From Promethearchaeota archaeon (GTDB lineage: Archaea > Asgardarchaeota > Lokiarchaeia > Sigynarchaeales > SOKP01): a stretch of 29,092 nt of DNA. The position numbers were made by a program, and so were the translations under genes. Position 1 is the first letter of the stretch; each line of letters starts with the position of its first letter. This document shows positions 16,325 to 24,450 of this stretch, in pieces. The DNA is taken from positions 1-29,092 of the forward strand of contig JAHPYY010000116.1 in assembly GCA_019058515.1 (NCBI GenBank), written 5' to 3'. The notes below the pieces were generated by a model. It searched no databases and was not told the DNA's origin. It was given only the letters and a program-made list of their open reading frames with translations.

Positions 16325-16987
16325 TTAATAATTTGGATTAATATAACTATTTCTAAACTCCCTTTTTATCTCATATCCACAGAACATACAAAAATTCGTA
16401 GTAGGATCCACTATTTCGCTATTGCAATTTTGACATTTTTTAATTAAGTCTTCAATTTTTTCTTGTTTAACAATTGAAACTGAATTTGGATAAAGAATAG
16501 CTTCTTTGTCGTCTTTTCGTTTATTAAATATGAAATAAACACTACTCAATATGCTGACAATAGCTAAAATGATAAGAATTCCCAATATATATGATGGAAA
16601 TGGTCTTAAATCAAACGGTTGGGACTCATGGTAGATCGAAGAATCGTAGCTATTTGATACTCTAATGGCAAAATCAATCCCATTCAACTCAGGAGGGATA
16701 TGCCAAATTATAAAATCAATATCAGCATCGACTAGATATCTTATAAGCTTAATGTAAGTTTCACCTTGATATAATGCTATATTAACACAATCAATATCTC
16801 CGGTATACTCCCAACTCAGATGAATTACATTACTGGACATATCAAGTGCAAATCTCGTGATTTTGATGGATTTTTCATTGTTTAAATTAGAACGATTAAT
16901 TTGATTTTCTTCAGAATCAGCTACTACTAATGGAACCATACTAAGCATTAAAAATGAGATAATTAATAGGATTGCTTTATTTTTCAT
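16325..16987 (-). CDS. Secreted-domain / TM / zinc-ribbon membrane protein
   Basis: About 220 residues from the ATG at 16987; the longer frame from a TTG at 17038 would bury the signal peptide, so the ATG is chosen. The signal peptide is MKNKAILLIISFLMLSMVPL followed by VVADS (cleavage near Ala23). The outside domain of about 105 residues (ITRFALDMSSNVIHLSWEYT..., FAIRVSNSYDSS) looks like a single beta-sandwich with an FN3-like pattern. One TM helix lies about residues 133-154 (YILGILIILAIVSILSSVYF). Inside are a linker and a C-terminal zinc ribbon (CQNC...CMFC, Cys185/188/200/203). The topology suggests an envelope sensor or anchor. No family recognised by name. No close neighbours on the same strand. 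Confidence 0.65.
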   Translation of the reverse strand: MKNKAILLIISFLMLSMVPLVVADSEENQINRSNLNNEKSIKITRFALDMSSNVIHLSWEYTGDIDCVNIALYQGETYIKLIRYLVDADIDFIIWHIPPELNGIDFAIRVSNSYDSSIYHESQPFDLRPFPSYILGILIILAIVSILSSVYFIFNKRKDDKEAILYPNSVSIVKQEKIEDLIKKCQNCNSEIVDPTTNFCMFCGYEIKREFRNSYINPNY

Positions 16988-17158
16988 TGAAAATCGTTCT
17001 TGTTTAAGTTTTGATTGATTCTTATTATTAATTACCAAAGTTGGAAATTTAAATTTTTGTATAACGCTTTTTCCTCAATATATTTTTGTAGAAATTAATA
17101 TCTTAAAGCAAGAAATAGCGATTAAATAGAGGATAGCGGTTTAAAAAAAACCTTAAAA

Positions 17159-17248
17159 TCATCTACTATAGCAATACCTTGTCATAATATCATCCTGTAC
17201 AGCTTTCGGAAGATCCACGAATCGCACGCTATAGCCCGAAAATTTATG
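17159..17248 (-). other. Coding-like patch, possible gene relic in a 480-bp gap
   Basis: The gap 16988-17468 has no gene. Within it, a patch richer in G+C than its surroundings reads on the minus strand HKFSGYSVRFVDLPKAVQDD followed by IMTRYCYSR and TGA. It looks like the C-terminal end of a real protein, but the frame upstream is closed by several stops (17249-17300). I do not recognise the family. The rest of the gap is AT-rich; a short GGTTT-A5-AAACC repeat lies at 17138-17152. Confidence 0.3.
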
Positions 17249-17436
17249 AACCTATAACTGATGAACCTAAGAGTAAAATTAAAAACAATACCTATAGATG
17301 TTAAATCCTTTTTTTTAATATAGAATGGTTATTTTCAGCAAATTTAAAAAATATAGTTTGAAAAATACATGTAACTCCTAATTAAATAAATTTTGCTAAA
17401 AAAATCTAGCAATTAGTAATAAATTTTTGATAAAAA

Positions 17437-17450
17437 TTATATAAATATAT
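17437..17450 (+). promoter_or_regulatory. TATA-box promoter, leaderless spacing
   Basis: TTATATAAATATAT is centred about 26 nt before ATG 17469, so transcription should start at the initiation codon. No Shine-Dalgarno sequence is present, in agreement. Confidence 0.55.
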
Positions 17451-17468
17451 AGCTATTATTTATTTAAG

Positions 17469-18197
17469 ATGGCTAAAAAGAAAAGCGAATCGTTAGAGAA
17501 TAATACCATCGAGGATTTATTCTTAAGCATCGAAAAAAGATTAAACCTTGCAGAAAGCCTACACAACTTTACAAGAGTTCGCATTTTGATGCTCTTATGG
17601 GCGTATAAGGAACAAAGTGTTAAAGATTTATGCGATAAATTAGGAAAAAGCTGGCCAACGGTAAACAGAAACTTAACTGTTTTAATTGAAGCTGGAGTAA
17701 TAGATGTTAGAGGTATTGATTCTCCTGGTCCGAAAAAGAAAAAGTTATACTCGCTAAAACCAGATATTCTAATGCGTACGAGGATAATGTCCAGAGATGT
17801 TCAAGATTTTCCAGTTGAAAAAGTAAAAAATTTGTACATCAAAGGTTTTGAATCAGATGGGAAAACGATTGAGACAGTTAAAAATGTTATGGAGGATATA
17901 ATCCCGTATTTTCAAGATCTACAAACAACGCTTTCAAGTGAACCTCTAGAAAACCACGAAGATCTTCAGAAATTTATGATAGAAAACAGAGTAAGTTATT
18001 ACATTGAAGCGCTAGATGAAGAAGAATTCAAAATTTACCTAAAAAAGTATTCTGAGCTATATAATGAAATGGTTGTCTTCAGAAAGAAACGATTGGAAGA
18101 GTTAAAAGGGGAGAAAGTAAAAAAACCCCATATTGTGTTTCACACAATTATTCCTATAAAAAAAATACAAGAAGCAAGAATTCAACGCTTTTGGTAG
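17469..18197 (+). CDS. ArsR-type winged-helix regulator with long C-terminal domain
   Basis: 242 residues. Helix-turn-helix at residues about 28-95: NFTRVRILMLLWAYKEQSVK, DLCDKLGKSWPTVNRNLTVL, IEAGVIDVRG, then a basic wing (PGPKKKKLYSL). This is the ArsR-like pattern of archaeal regulators. The remaining 150 residues are helical and charged (IETVKNVMEDIIPYFQDLQT, EEEFKIYLKKYSELYNEM), perhaps a dimerisation coiled coil, ending in a basic tail. No Cys metal site, so not a classic metal sensor. It stands alone: no same-strand gene follows, and the minus-strand tldE ends 138 bp downstream. Target genes unknown. Leaderless promoter at 17437. Confidence 0.75.
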   Translation: MAKKKSESLENNTIEDLFLSIEKRLNLAESLHNFTRVRILMLLWAYKEQSVKDLCDKLGKSWPTVNRNLTVLIEAGVIDVRGIDSPGPKKKKLYSLKPDILMRTRIMSRDVQDFPVEKVKNLYIKGFESDGKTIETVKNVMEDIIPYFQDLQTTLSSEPLENHEDLQKFMIENRVSYYIEALDEEEFKIYLKKYSELYNEMVVFRKKRLEELKGEKVKKPHIVFHTIIPIKKIQEARIQRFW

Positions 18198-18335
18198 TGG
18201 ATGCCCTATGTTATTGTAATAAATAAAACCATGGCTGTTGTTCTTAACACTATTAAATAAAATGATAAAAATTAAGTAAAAATATCCTTGTTATAAAATA
18301 TTAAACAAAAGGGAAGAAAGTATTGATTTCGAATA

Positions 18336-19712
18336 TCATTTTGTAGCGGCCGTTATTCGACAGTCTTCAACTTTTATTGTTGGAATAAATGTTGGGATTG
18401 GTACCTCCCACCAATTAATTTGCTGCATATCATTACCAAGGACGGAAACATTTGCGAACATCCTTAATAGATTGTCGCTTATTCTCAGTTTGCGAACCGG
18501 TTTAGTAATCTCCCCTCTTTCAATAAGAAACATACCATCACGAGGAATTGTAGAAAAAATCCCTTCCTTCATGTTAGTAAATCGCGTATACCAATTTGAA
18601 GTCACATAGAGGGTAGGTCGTCTGCTTTCTTCAATAATTTCATCTAAAGTATGATTTCCACTCTTATAAACCGTGTTTGATGGACCTGGGGCTAAGAATT
18701 TAGAACCTACTTCAAGCTCGTAAAATTTTGAGTTGCCTGTACTTTTAGATTGGAACATATTTCCTGTGCTTGTATTATGCACTACTCCAGTGAATACACC
18801 ATCTACAAAAATGGGTGTTTCGCTCGAAGGGGTACCTTCCACATCAAACGGTTTAGAACTTAAGCCGTCTTCTATAATTGCGTTATCAACTATATTTATT
18901 TGGGTTGAACCTACTTTTTTTTCTAGCAGATCATTATTTAATGGACTCATTTCAATCATCATTAATAGAGGATTTGCGTTATCCGTGATCTGCCCAAATA
19001 CATTTGCCGCAACAGTTGGACTCATAATTAGATCATATGTACCTGGTTGTCCTTGTTTTCCACCTACTGCCATTTTAGCGATCCTGCCTGCCTTCTCACC
19101 TGCCTTTAAGAATTTTTCGTTTATATCGGTTAAATTCCTTCCACAAACAATATCCTGCCCGCTGGATTCAGCATCAACAAATGCTCTAATTGTTAATCGA
19201 AAAAACGAGTTACTATACGACCCGCCAATATCATAACTAGTCAATTGCTCTGTTAATGATTTTCCAAAATATAATACTCCTGCTACCTTTTCAGCGCCTA
19301 CATCTAATGATGATTGAATTGTAGTATTAATGAGATCTGGCGCTTTTTCTGGGAAATCTTCAATTCTAGAGTCGTAAAGCCTTTTAATTGTTTGATAAGT
19401 TTTTTGATTTTCTTCCATACCACTATATAAAAAGCTTTTAGGCATTTTTTCTAAATAACTTGAAGTTTCTTCCAAGACTTTATCAACTTTTTCTAGAGAT
19501 GGTGCTTGAATTTCTAGGTGAGTTGTTTTTTGTTTTTTCGCTAAAAAGAGTTCTAATTGCTCGTTGTGCCAAATCTTTACATTATCAATCATGGAATTGG
19601 AAAATCTAATTTGGTATATTTTCCCTTTATTTAATCTTGCTATTATATCGTCTATACCGCATTTCAATGCCTTGTTTATTGTTTTCTTGAGAAATTCTTT
19701 GTTTTCACTCAT
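18336..19712 (-). CDS. tldE: TldE/PmbA subunit of the TldD-TldE protease
   Basis: 458 residues. In the TldD-TldE heterodimer this subunit lacks the metal site and helps form the chamber that degrades unfolded peptides; in bacteria it matures microcin B17 and clears antitoxin CcdA. Seen here are the N-terminal YQIRFSNSMIDNVKIWHNEQ segment, SYSNSFFRLTIRAFVDAESS, GRIAKMAVGGKQGQPGTYDL, IMSPTVAANVFGQITDNANP, SSKPFDVEGTPSSETPIF, GVVHNTSTGNMF (family 'l.d..tA'-like position), PGPSNTVYKSGNHTLDEI, and VRKLRISDNLLRMFANV. The start overlaps the tldD stop (TAATG), with a perfect GGAGGTGAT Shine-Dalgarno site. Archaeal TldD/TldE pairs are widespread; the substrate here is unknown. Confidence 0.92.
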   Translation of the reverse strand: MSENKEFLKKTINKALKCGIDDIIARLNKGKIYQIRFSNSMIDNVKIWHNEQLELFLAKKQKTTHLEIQAPSLEKVDKVLEETSSYLEKMPKSFLYSGMEENQKTYQTIKRLYDSRIEDFPEKAPDLINTTIQSSLDVGAEKVAGVLYFGKSLTEQLTSYDIGGSYSNSFFRLTIRAFVDAESSGQDIVCGRNLTDINEKFLKAGEKAGRIAKMAVGGKQGQPGTYDLIMSPTVAANVFGQITDNANPLLMMIEMSPLNNDLLEKKVGSTQINIVDNAIIEDGLSSKPFDVEGTPSSETPIFVDGVFTGVVHNTSTGNMFQSKSTGNSKFYELEVGSKFLAPGPSNTVYKSGNHTLDEIIEESRRPTLYVTSNWYTRFTNMKEGIFSTIPRDGMFLIERGEITKPVRKLRISDNLLRMFANVSVLGNDMQQINWWEVPIPTFIPTIKVEDCRITAATK

Positions 19713-21163
19713 TAATTATCACCTCCTAACCGAATATTTCTTAATCTTACATGTGGCCCTCCTAAACTCACATTTATTCCTTGTTGTGGGTCTCCTTTGC
19801 CACAAATCCCATACGGGGCGAAATAATCTTTAGAAACGGCGTCAACACTGTCCAAAATACCAAATGTAGTTAATTCAAGTATCGGACGACGCACTAAAGT
19901 ATTGGTTAGTTTTCCATTTTCCACGAGATAAACTTCTAAACCAACATATTTGCTTTGAAATCGCCGGTCGTCTATATTCCATTCAGTAAAACTTTTCATA
20001 TACAGACCTTTTTTTACATCCTCGAATAGTTCTTCTTTAGCAAAATCTCCAGACTTGAAGAAAGTATTAGCCATCCTAGTAATAGGTTCTCTATTATAAT
20101 TATTTGCTCTAGCTGCGGCGTTAGACTTAAGATTGAATCTGTTAGCATATTCCCTATTTAAAAGAAGTTCATTTAACATTCCATTTTTAATGAGATATCT
20201 TCGTCTGGCTTTAACACACTCATCATCGTAAAGATAAAATCCTGCACTTCCTGGAATCGTTGGATCATCCATTACTGTAACATTTTTGTTACCCATTTTA
20301 ATTTCTCCTAGTTTTCTGTCTTTTAGCAAATCAACGTAGAATGATTCTCCTGCTTGAGCACCTTCTCTTCCAAGGATACGATCTCCTTCGCTGGGGTGCC
20401 CGATATTCTCGTGTGCGATTATACCTGAGACTTCTCCGCTAATTATCATGTCTACTACGCTTAGATCTACTTCTACAGCATTCCGTGCCGTGTTAACAAG
20501 CGCTTTATTATCTTCACATATCACATCTTCAATTTCTTTCTCTTCTATCCATTCCCAACCTGCGGTTCCTCCAAATCCTTGAAATCGCTGTTCCGATCCT
20601 TTTTTGCTTTTAGCTGTATTAAAGTAATGAACCGTAATTAAGGAGTTTTCAGATTCTACCTTCGAAGTATCACTGTTAACTATGTATTTTAAATCGGAAT
20701 ACATCTCTAGTACTAAAGTTCGTGTAGGCAATTTAAGCCGGAACTCTTTATTTAACCGTTTGTCTACTTTTTTTATGAAATTATGTTTTTCTTCGAAAGA
20801 AACATCTTGAAACTTTCGTTTTACCATGGTTTTCCATTTAGTTTGAACTATTTCTTCTTCAGAAAATGTGATAGGAACTTTTCTTTTACTAGCTTTAGCT
20901 AACTTTATTGCTTCTATGATAGCAAGTGTAATATCGTCCTTTTTTAGTTTGGTCGTAGAGCAAAATCCCATCCCCCCGTCAGCGATTACCCTAATTGCTA
21001 ACCCTTTGGAAGGAACAATACCTCCTCCTAATAATACCCCATTTCTTGAGCTGTAACTTTCTTTCCTCGAGTCTATAAATCGCGCTTCGATATATGAAGC
21101 GCCTTGAGATAACCCAAAATCAATAGCATAATCTGCTATATCTTTTCCATTCAAATAATTCAC
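19712..21163 (-). CDS. tldD: TldD catalytic subunit of the TldD-TldE metalloprotease
   Basis: 483 residues. The catalytic zinc motif HExxxH is present as IIAHENIGHPSEGD (His251, Glu252, His256), together with the C-terminal YGICGKGDPQQG containing the conserved ligand Cys, and LGGPHVRLRNIRLGG at the end. The N-terminal half has ARFIDSRKESYSSRNGVLLG and GLAIRVIADGGMGFCST, as in the family. It forms a heterodimer with TldE, encoded directly downstream with a one-base overlap. The GTG start at 21163 has no Shine-Dalgarno site. The 88 bp up to the divergent hexapeptide-protein gene holds both promoters. Confidence 0.94.
   Translation of the reverse strand: MNYLNGKDIADYAIDFGLSQGASYIEARFIDSRKESYSSRNGVLLGGGIVPSKGLAIRVIADGGMGFCSTTKLKKDDITLAIIEAIKLAKASKRKVPITFSEEEIVQTKWKTMVKRKFQDVSFEEKHNFIKKVDKRLNKEFRLKLPTRTLVLEMYSDLKYIVNSDTSKVESENSLITVHYFNTAKSKKGSEQRFQGFGGTAGWEWIEEKEIEDVICEDNKALVNTARNAVEVDLSVVDMIISGEVSGIIAHENIGHPSEGDRILGREGAQAGESFYVDLLKDRKLGEIKMGNKNVTVMDDPTIPGSAGFYLYDDECVKARRRYLIKNGMLNELLLNREYANRFNLKSNAAARANNYNREPITRMANTFFKSGDFAKEELFEDVKKGLYMKSFTEWNIDDRRFQSKYVGLEVYLVENGKLTNTLVRRPILELTTFGILDSVDAVSKDYFAPYGICGKGDPQQGINVSLGGPHVRLRNIRLGGDN
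19718..19726 (-). promoter_or_regulatory. Strong Shine-Dalgarno site of tldE
   Basis: GGAGGTGAT, full complement of the archaeal 16S tail, inside the end of tldD; from GGTG to the ATG is 7 nt. It shows that Shine-Dalgarno initiation operates in this genome and gives the spacing used to judge the ATT starts. Confidence 0.8.
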
Positions 21164-21238
21164 TGATAAAAATTCTTATTAATAAATACATTATTTTAAA
21201 AGTTAATTTATAGTTGACATTAAATTTTATATAGTTTT

Positions 21239-21245
21239 AAGGTGG
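21239..21245 (+). promoter_or_regulatory. Shine-Dalgarno site placing an ATT start
   Basis: AAGGTGG; ATT at 21252 is 7 nt behind GGTG. A TATA-like TTTTATATAG (21225-21234) is just upstream. No ATG, GTG or TTG occurs in frame from the upstream stop (21204) to ATG 21360. Confidence 0.6.
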
Positions 21246-21251
21246 AAAGTT

Positions 21252-21872
21252 ATTATAATAAAACATAGGGGATTTATACCTAAAATCGATTCTTCTACAT
21301 TTATTGCTCCAACAGCAACATTAGTTGGAAATATCACGGTAGGTTTAGATTGTAGGGTAATGTACGGTTCCGTTCTTGACTCTGAGGGTTCAAAAATAGA
21401 GGTCGGTAGATGTACGATTATATGTGAAAATGCTGTACTTAGAGCCACGGCAGCAGGAAACCAAGATTATCCCGTAATAATAGGAGATCACGTCTTTATT
21501 AGCCCTCAAACAACTCTAATTGGATGTACTATAAAATCTAATTCCTATGTTGCTACTGGAGCAACTATCCTACAAGGAGCTGTTATAGAATCAGGAGCAG
21601 CAATAGCGGTGGGTGCATTTATTCACGCTAATACGGTTATACCCTCTGGTATTTTTATTCCTCCCAATAACATCGCAATTGGAGATCCTATGAAGCTTTA
21701 TAGTCCAGACGAGAAAGAAGAATTAGCAATGGCTATTAAATCAGTAGAATTTGCAAAAACTGCCTTTAATGTGGATGCAAAATGGGAAAATAGGATTGAA
21801 CGCTATAAACATGCTACAGAAGTCCGATCGAAAGAATTTAAAGAACATTTCAATGACGAAATAATCAAATAA
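21252..21872 (+). CDS. Gamma-carbonic-anhydrase-like hexapeptide-repeat protein without the zinc histidines; probable ATT start
   Basis: 206 residues from ATT 21252. The N-terminus reads IIKHRGFIPKIDSSTFIAPT followed by ATLVGNITVG, which matches the standard opening of gamma-CA-like proteins (G..P.id.s.fIAp.A.viGdV.iG); starting at ATG 21360 would remove it, including the first two turns of the left-handed beta-helix. Hexapeptide repeats continue (VIIGDHVFISPQTTLIGCTI, NSYVATGATILQGAVIESGA). The family zinc site needs His in 'VIH' and in GHgaxLHGC; here the matching places read AVLRATAA and SPQTTLIGC, so the three metal ligands appear lost. A C-terminal helix follows, as in CA-like trimers. 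Probably not a carbonic anhydrase; perhaps an acyltransferase-like or structural trimer. Divergent from tldD. Confidence 0.85.
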   Translation: MIIKHRGFIPKIDSSTFIAPTATLVGNITVGLDCRVMYGSVLDSEGSKIEVGRCTIICENAVLRATAAGNQDYPVIIGDHVFISPQTTLIGCTIKSNSYVATGATILQGAVIESGAAIAVGAFIHANTVIPSGIFIPPNNIAIGDPMKLYSPDEKEELAMAIKSVEFAKTAFNVDAKWENRIERYKHATEVRSKEFKEHFNDEIIK

Positions 21873-21918
21873 AGAAGAATCAAGAATTTAAAGAGAAATA
21901 GTGGGGTAATATGTACTA

Positions 21919-23007
21919 TTAGATTGTCTCCCAAATTCTCCTTGGAGTATCAAAAAGTAATTCGCAATTACCTTTCCTGATAACTACATCATCCTCAATT
22001 CTTACCCCGAATTCTCCTTCAAGGTAAATCCCTGGTTCAATAGTGTGACACATTCCCTCTTTAAGCACAAGATTATTGCCCTTGACAATGTACGGTCTTT
22101 CGTGCCCTTCTACTCCAATTCCGTGTCCTAGACGGTGCGTAAAGTATTTGCCAAATCCTTTTTTTTCAATTAGTTCCCTCGCAGCAATGTCCAACTGTTC
22201 AGCAATAGCACCTTCTTTCGCCAAATTAAAAGCAGCTCTGTTCGCATTGTATACGATATTGTAGATTTCTTCAAATTTTGCGCTTGGCTTACCAATAACA
22301 GAAGTTATAGTTATATCTCCAAAATAGCCATCTAAGATAGGACCCGCGTCAATTAATAGTATGTCGTCTTTTTCAATTTTGCGTTCTGAAGGATTTCCGT
22401 GGGGAAGCGCTGAGTTTGGACCAGACTGGACTAAAGCGAACGCAGGATTCGCCTTTTTGGACAAATCTTTGTTGACAATATTAACTATTTCTAATTCAGT
22501 CATTCCTGGAGTTACTTGCTTAAATGTGTTGATAATCGAATTTGCAGCAATAGCGCTAGCCCTTCGCATGATTTGTATTTCCTCTTCCGATTTAGTCAAT
22601 CTGGATTGGAGAATTACGTCTGACGCGTCCACAAAATTCGAATCAGGTAGTTGTTTTCGAATTTTGAGAAACCATTCGAACCACAATTTGTTATCTAAGG
22701 CAAGTTGCTTAGACTCAAGATTTAATTCTTTGATGGTATTTCCAAACAATCGAAATGGATTCTCAATCTCTTCCCAAATCCTTATAGAACCGTAAGTAAA
22801 ACTTTTTTCCATTCTAGTTTTTTCGAAACTCGGACATATTAGCACGGGGTCTCCTTCGCGTGGGATTATAGCCGCAATGAGTCTTTCACTAGCATGTGTG
22901 CGCAACCCAGTTGCGTAAAATAAATCCACACCAGGAAAAAGGACCAGTCCTTCTGATCCCGACGATTCCATTAATTGTTTTAGTCTTTCTATTCTTTCCT
23001 CGATCAT
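21919..23007 (-). CDS. M24-family Xaa-Pro peptidase (aminopeptidase P / prolidase-like)
   Basis: 362 residues from ATG 23007, which overlaps the upstream DUF3795 stop as ATGA; a longer frame from TTG 23064 would overlap more and is not favoured. N-terminal creatinase-like domain (MIEERIERLKQLMESSGSEG, GVDLFYATGLRTHASERLIA). The C-terminal pita-bread domain has all five metal ligands: LLIDAGPILDGYFGDIT (two Asp), THRLGHGIGVEGHE (His), HTIEPGIY (Glu) and GVRIEDDVVI (Glu). It cleaves X-Pro bonds in peptides in the cytosol, usually with Mn or Co. Coupled in translation to the DUF3795 protein, which suggests a linked role. Confidence 0.93.
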   Translation of the reverse strand: MIEERIERLKQLMESSGSEGLVLFPGVDLFYATGLRTHASERLIAAIIPREGDPVLICPSFEKTRMEKSFTYGSIRIWEEIENPFRLFGNTIKELNLESKQLALDNKLWFEWFLKIRKQLPDSNFVDASDVILQSRLTKSEEEIQIMRRASAIAANSIINTFKQVTPGMTELEIVNIVNKDLSKKANPAFALVQSGPNSALPHGNPSERKIEKDDILLIDAGPILDGYFGDITITSVIGKPSAKFEEIYNIVYNANRAAFNLAKEGAIAEQLDIAARELIEKKGFGKYFTHRLGHGIGVEGHERPYIVKGNNLVLKEGMCHTIEPGIYLEGEFGVRIEDDVVIRKGNCELLFDTPRRIWETI

Positions 23008-23594
23008 TTTTTCGTAGCTTCTGTAAAAAAGTTCTCCTTGCTGATAATCTGCCAAGTACGCCAACCATTTGAAACTTTCTCTTTAGCTTCCTCTATGAAG
23101 GCGTTGTATCCAATTTCTCGACACTTTTTAATGTTATTAACAGTATCTCCGCTATATCTCTTACAAATGATATTCATCATGCTCCCCTTGTCGGTTATAG
23201 GGTTTTGATCCTTGTTAATGTGAGGGCAATGGTTTTCTGCATCAACATCGTAATCCTCGCACTCTGCGCAGGTCCAAAAACCTTTAGCTTTTACGCAATT
23301 TGCAATTCCGCAAACTTGAGAAGGGCCTCCTCCTTTAAAACACCCTGGACAATTCCCACCTTTACTCATGTTTACGTATTTTTTTAATGTATTAAGCGTA
23401 GTGTTAATACCTTTAAGGTTTAAACCTAATAAAGGTCCTACATCAGCCATGTTCCACCCATCCCATATTTCTACTAGCGCCTTTGCAGTGTTTACTCCTT
23501 CTCCTACATGTGTATCGCAACCTATACACAATATTCCGCAAGGCGAGAGGATTCCTCGATCCTCTTCATTCACATCCTGTAATTTAAGATCCAT
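23004..23594 (-). CDS. DUF3795-like cysteine-rich protein
   Basis: 196 residues. The start motif SPCGILCIGCDTHVGEG is that of DUF3795; further Cys groups are GGNCPGCFKGGG, VCGIANCVKAKGFWTCAECE and ENHCPH. The layout (CGxxCxxC, then CPGC, then CxxxxC...CxxC) suggests bound zinc or Fe-S. The C-terminal part is helical (MNIICKRYSGDTVNNIKKCR). Longer than the DUF3795 protein at 8599-9051 by a helical insert near residues 34-75. It overlaps the M24 peptidase start by 4 bp. Function of the family unknown. Confidence 0.85.
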   Translation of the reverse strand: MDLKLQDVNEEDRGILSPCGILCIGCDTHVGEGVNTAKALVEIWDGWNMADVGPLLGLNLKGINTTLNTLKKYVNMSKGGNCPGCFKGGGPSQVCGIANCVKAKGFWTCAECEDYDVDAENHCPHINKDQNPITDKGSMMNIICKRYSGDTVNNIKKCREIGYNAFIEEAKEKVSNGWRTWQIISKENFFTEATKK

Positions 23595-23769
23595 ATTGTG
23601 TTTTCACTCTTGATTGTTAATTTATTAATATTAAATAACAAAATTTTATAACTTTATTACAAAGTAAAAAATCCAAGAATATCTTCAATACTATTTCTTT
23701 AAAATTGAATCTTATAATAAACTATAAAAATTTGTAACCATTGCCCCTATACTCCCACTCTTTGCAAAA

Positions 23770-23937
23770 ACGATTCTGTTTATAGGAAATCGATTTCTTC
23801 TTCTATAATAAATACGCCACCATGAAACCAGCAGTTTAAAAGAAATTTGTTTTCTTCAACTTCAGGTATCCATATACTCAAATTTAAACAATCTTCGCTT
23901 TCCAGCTAAACTTTCCGAACCAATTTTCAATTTTAGT
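23770..23937 (-). pseudogene. Dead fragment of a type-B carboxylesterase gene
   Basis: Minus-strand translation gives KIENWFGKF, then after a one-base deletion near 23900-23905 ESEDCLNLSIWIPEVEENKF, LLNCWFHGGVFII and EEEIDFL before a stop. This matches residues about 66-118 of the intact esterase at 26198-27691 (LEEWFGKL, ESEDCLNLSIW, CWFHGGAFIM). Frameshift plus nonsense codon mean no function. It lies in the 580-bp gap 23595-24174; the remainder of that gap is AT-rich with the promoter of the next gene at its end. Confidence 0.85.
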
Positions 23938-24100
23938 TTGTCCTTAATATGCACAATTTCTTTCTTTAAAAAAATCAAAAAAATTAAAAAATATTGAATT
24001 TAAGTACTTTCCAATAAAAAAAAGTTCCATTTTATCGAAATAATTGTCAATCAAGAATATAATTCGCTAATATTCTATTGAAAACTTCCATTTTTGGAAA

Positions 24101-24113
24101 AATTTAAATATAA
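24101..24113 (+). promoter_or_regulatory. TATA-like promoter of the TIR locus
   Basis: AATTTAAATATAA about 60-75 bp before ATG 24175. A Shine-Dalgarno GGAG lies 7 nt before the ATG, in agreement with a leadered mRNA. Confidence 0.4.
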
Positions 24114-24174
24114 AAATTAAATACTTAAAACTAAAATTTTTACATTTGCGAAATTCTCAAATTGGAGTAGTATA

Positions 24175-24450
24175 ATGTCTGAAAAATGGGAAATTATGGA
24201 ATGGGTTTTATTTGAAAATAATGAAAGTCGTCTTAAAAAATGGCGTCAGTTAAATAAAGGTAAAATAAAAATAGATAACGACAAGATACTAATTGAAAAC
24301 CATGAAATTGAATATAAAATTATTGATAGTGTTAATATACAAGGAGCAGAACGCTTAATTATAAATAGTAAAGATGGAAATCAATACAAATTGCATATGT
24401 TTTCATCTAGAGGACTATCTAGGCAACAAAGACATTGTATTCTATTTTAG
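24175..24450 (+). CDS. N-terminal small domain (PH/GLUE-like?) upstream of the TIR protein, maybe one gene with it
   Basis: 91 residues. The sequence WRQLNKGKIKIDNDKILIEN followed by HEIEYKIIDSVNIQGAERLI and YKLHMFSSRGLSRQQR predicts alternating beta strands followed by the start of a helix, as in small PH-like domains. The closing helix expected after SRQQR is cut off: this frame stops at 24450 with RHCILF, while the -1 frame, open from 24423, continues with a suitable helix (LYSILADKLEHYNK) into the next ORF. So the two ORFs may be a single gene split by a one-base indel, a recoded gene, or two coupled genes. Shine-Dalgarno GGAG present. Domain assignment is tentative. Confidence 0.6.
   Translation: MSEKWEIMEWVLFENNESRLKKWRQLNKGKIKIDNDKILIENHEIEYKIIDSVNIQGAERLIINSKDGNQYKLHMFSSRGLSRQQRHCILF

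Noticed and set aside
17138..17152. GGTTT-A5-AAACC as a terminator
   Set aside because: Short, A-filled and not placed behind a gene end; likely chance in AT-rich DNA.
18733..19236. Long plus-strand frame of 167 codons opposite tldE
   Set aside because: Antisense shadow of a strongly recognised gene; no Shine-Dalgarno site or family motif.
22361..22795. Plus-strand frame of 144 codons opposite the M24 gene
   Set aside because: Shadow of a gene with complete catalytic motifs.
23008..23064. Longer N-terminus of the M24 peptidase from TTG
   Set aside because: Would overlap the DUF3795 gene by 61 bp; ATG 23007 forms a standard ATGA junction and gives the normal family length.
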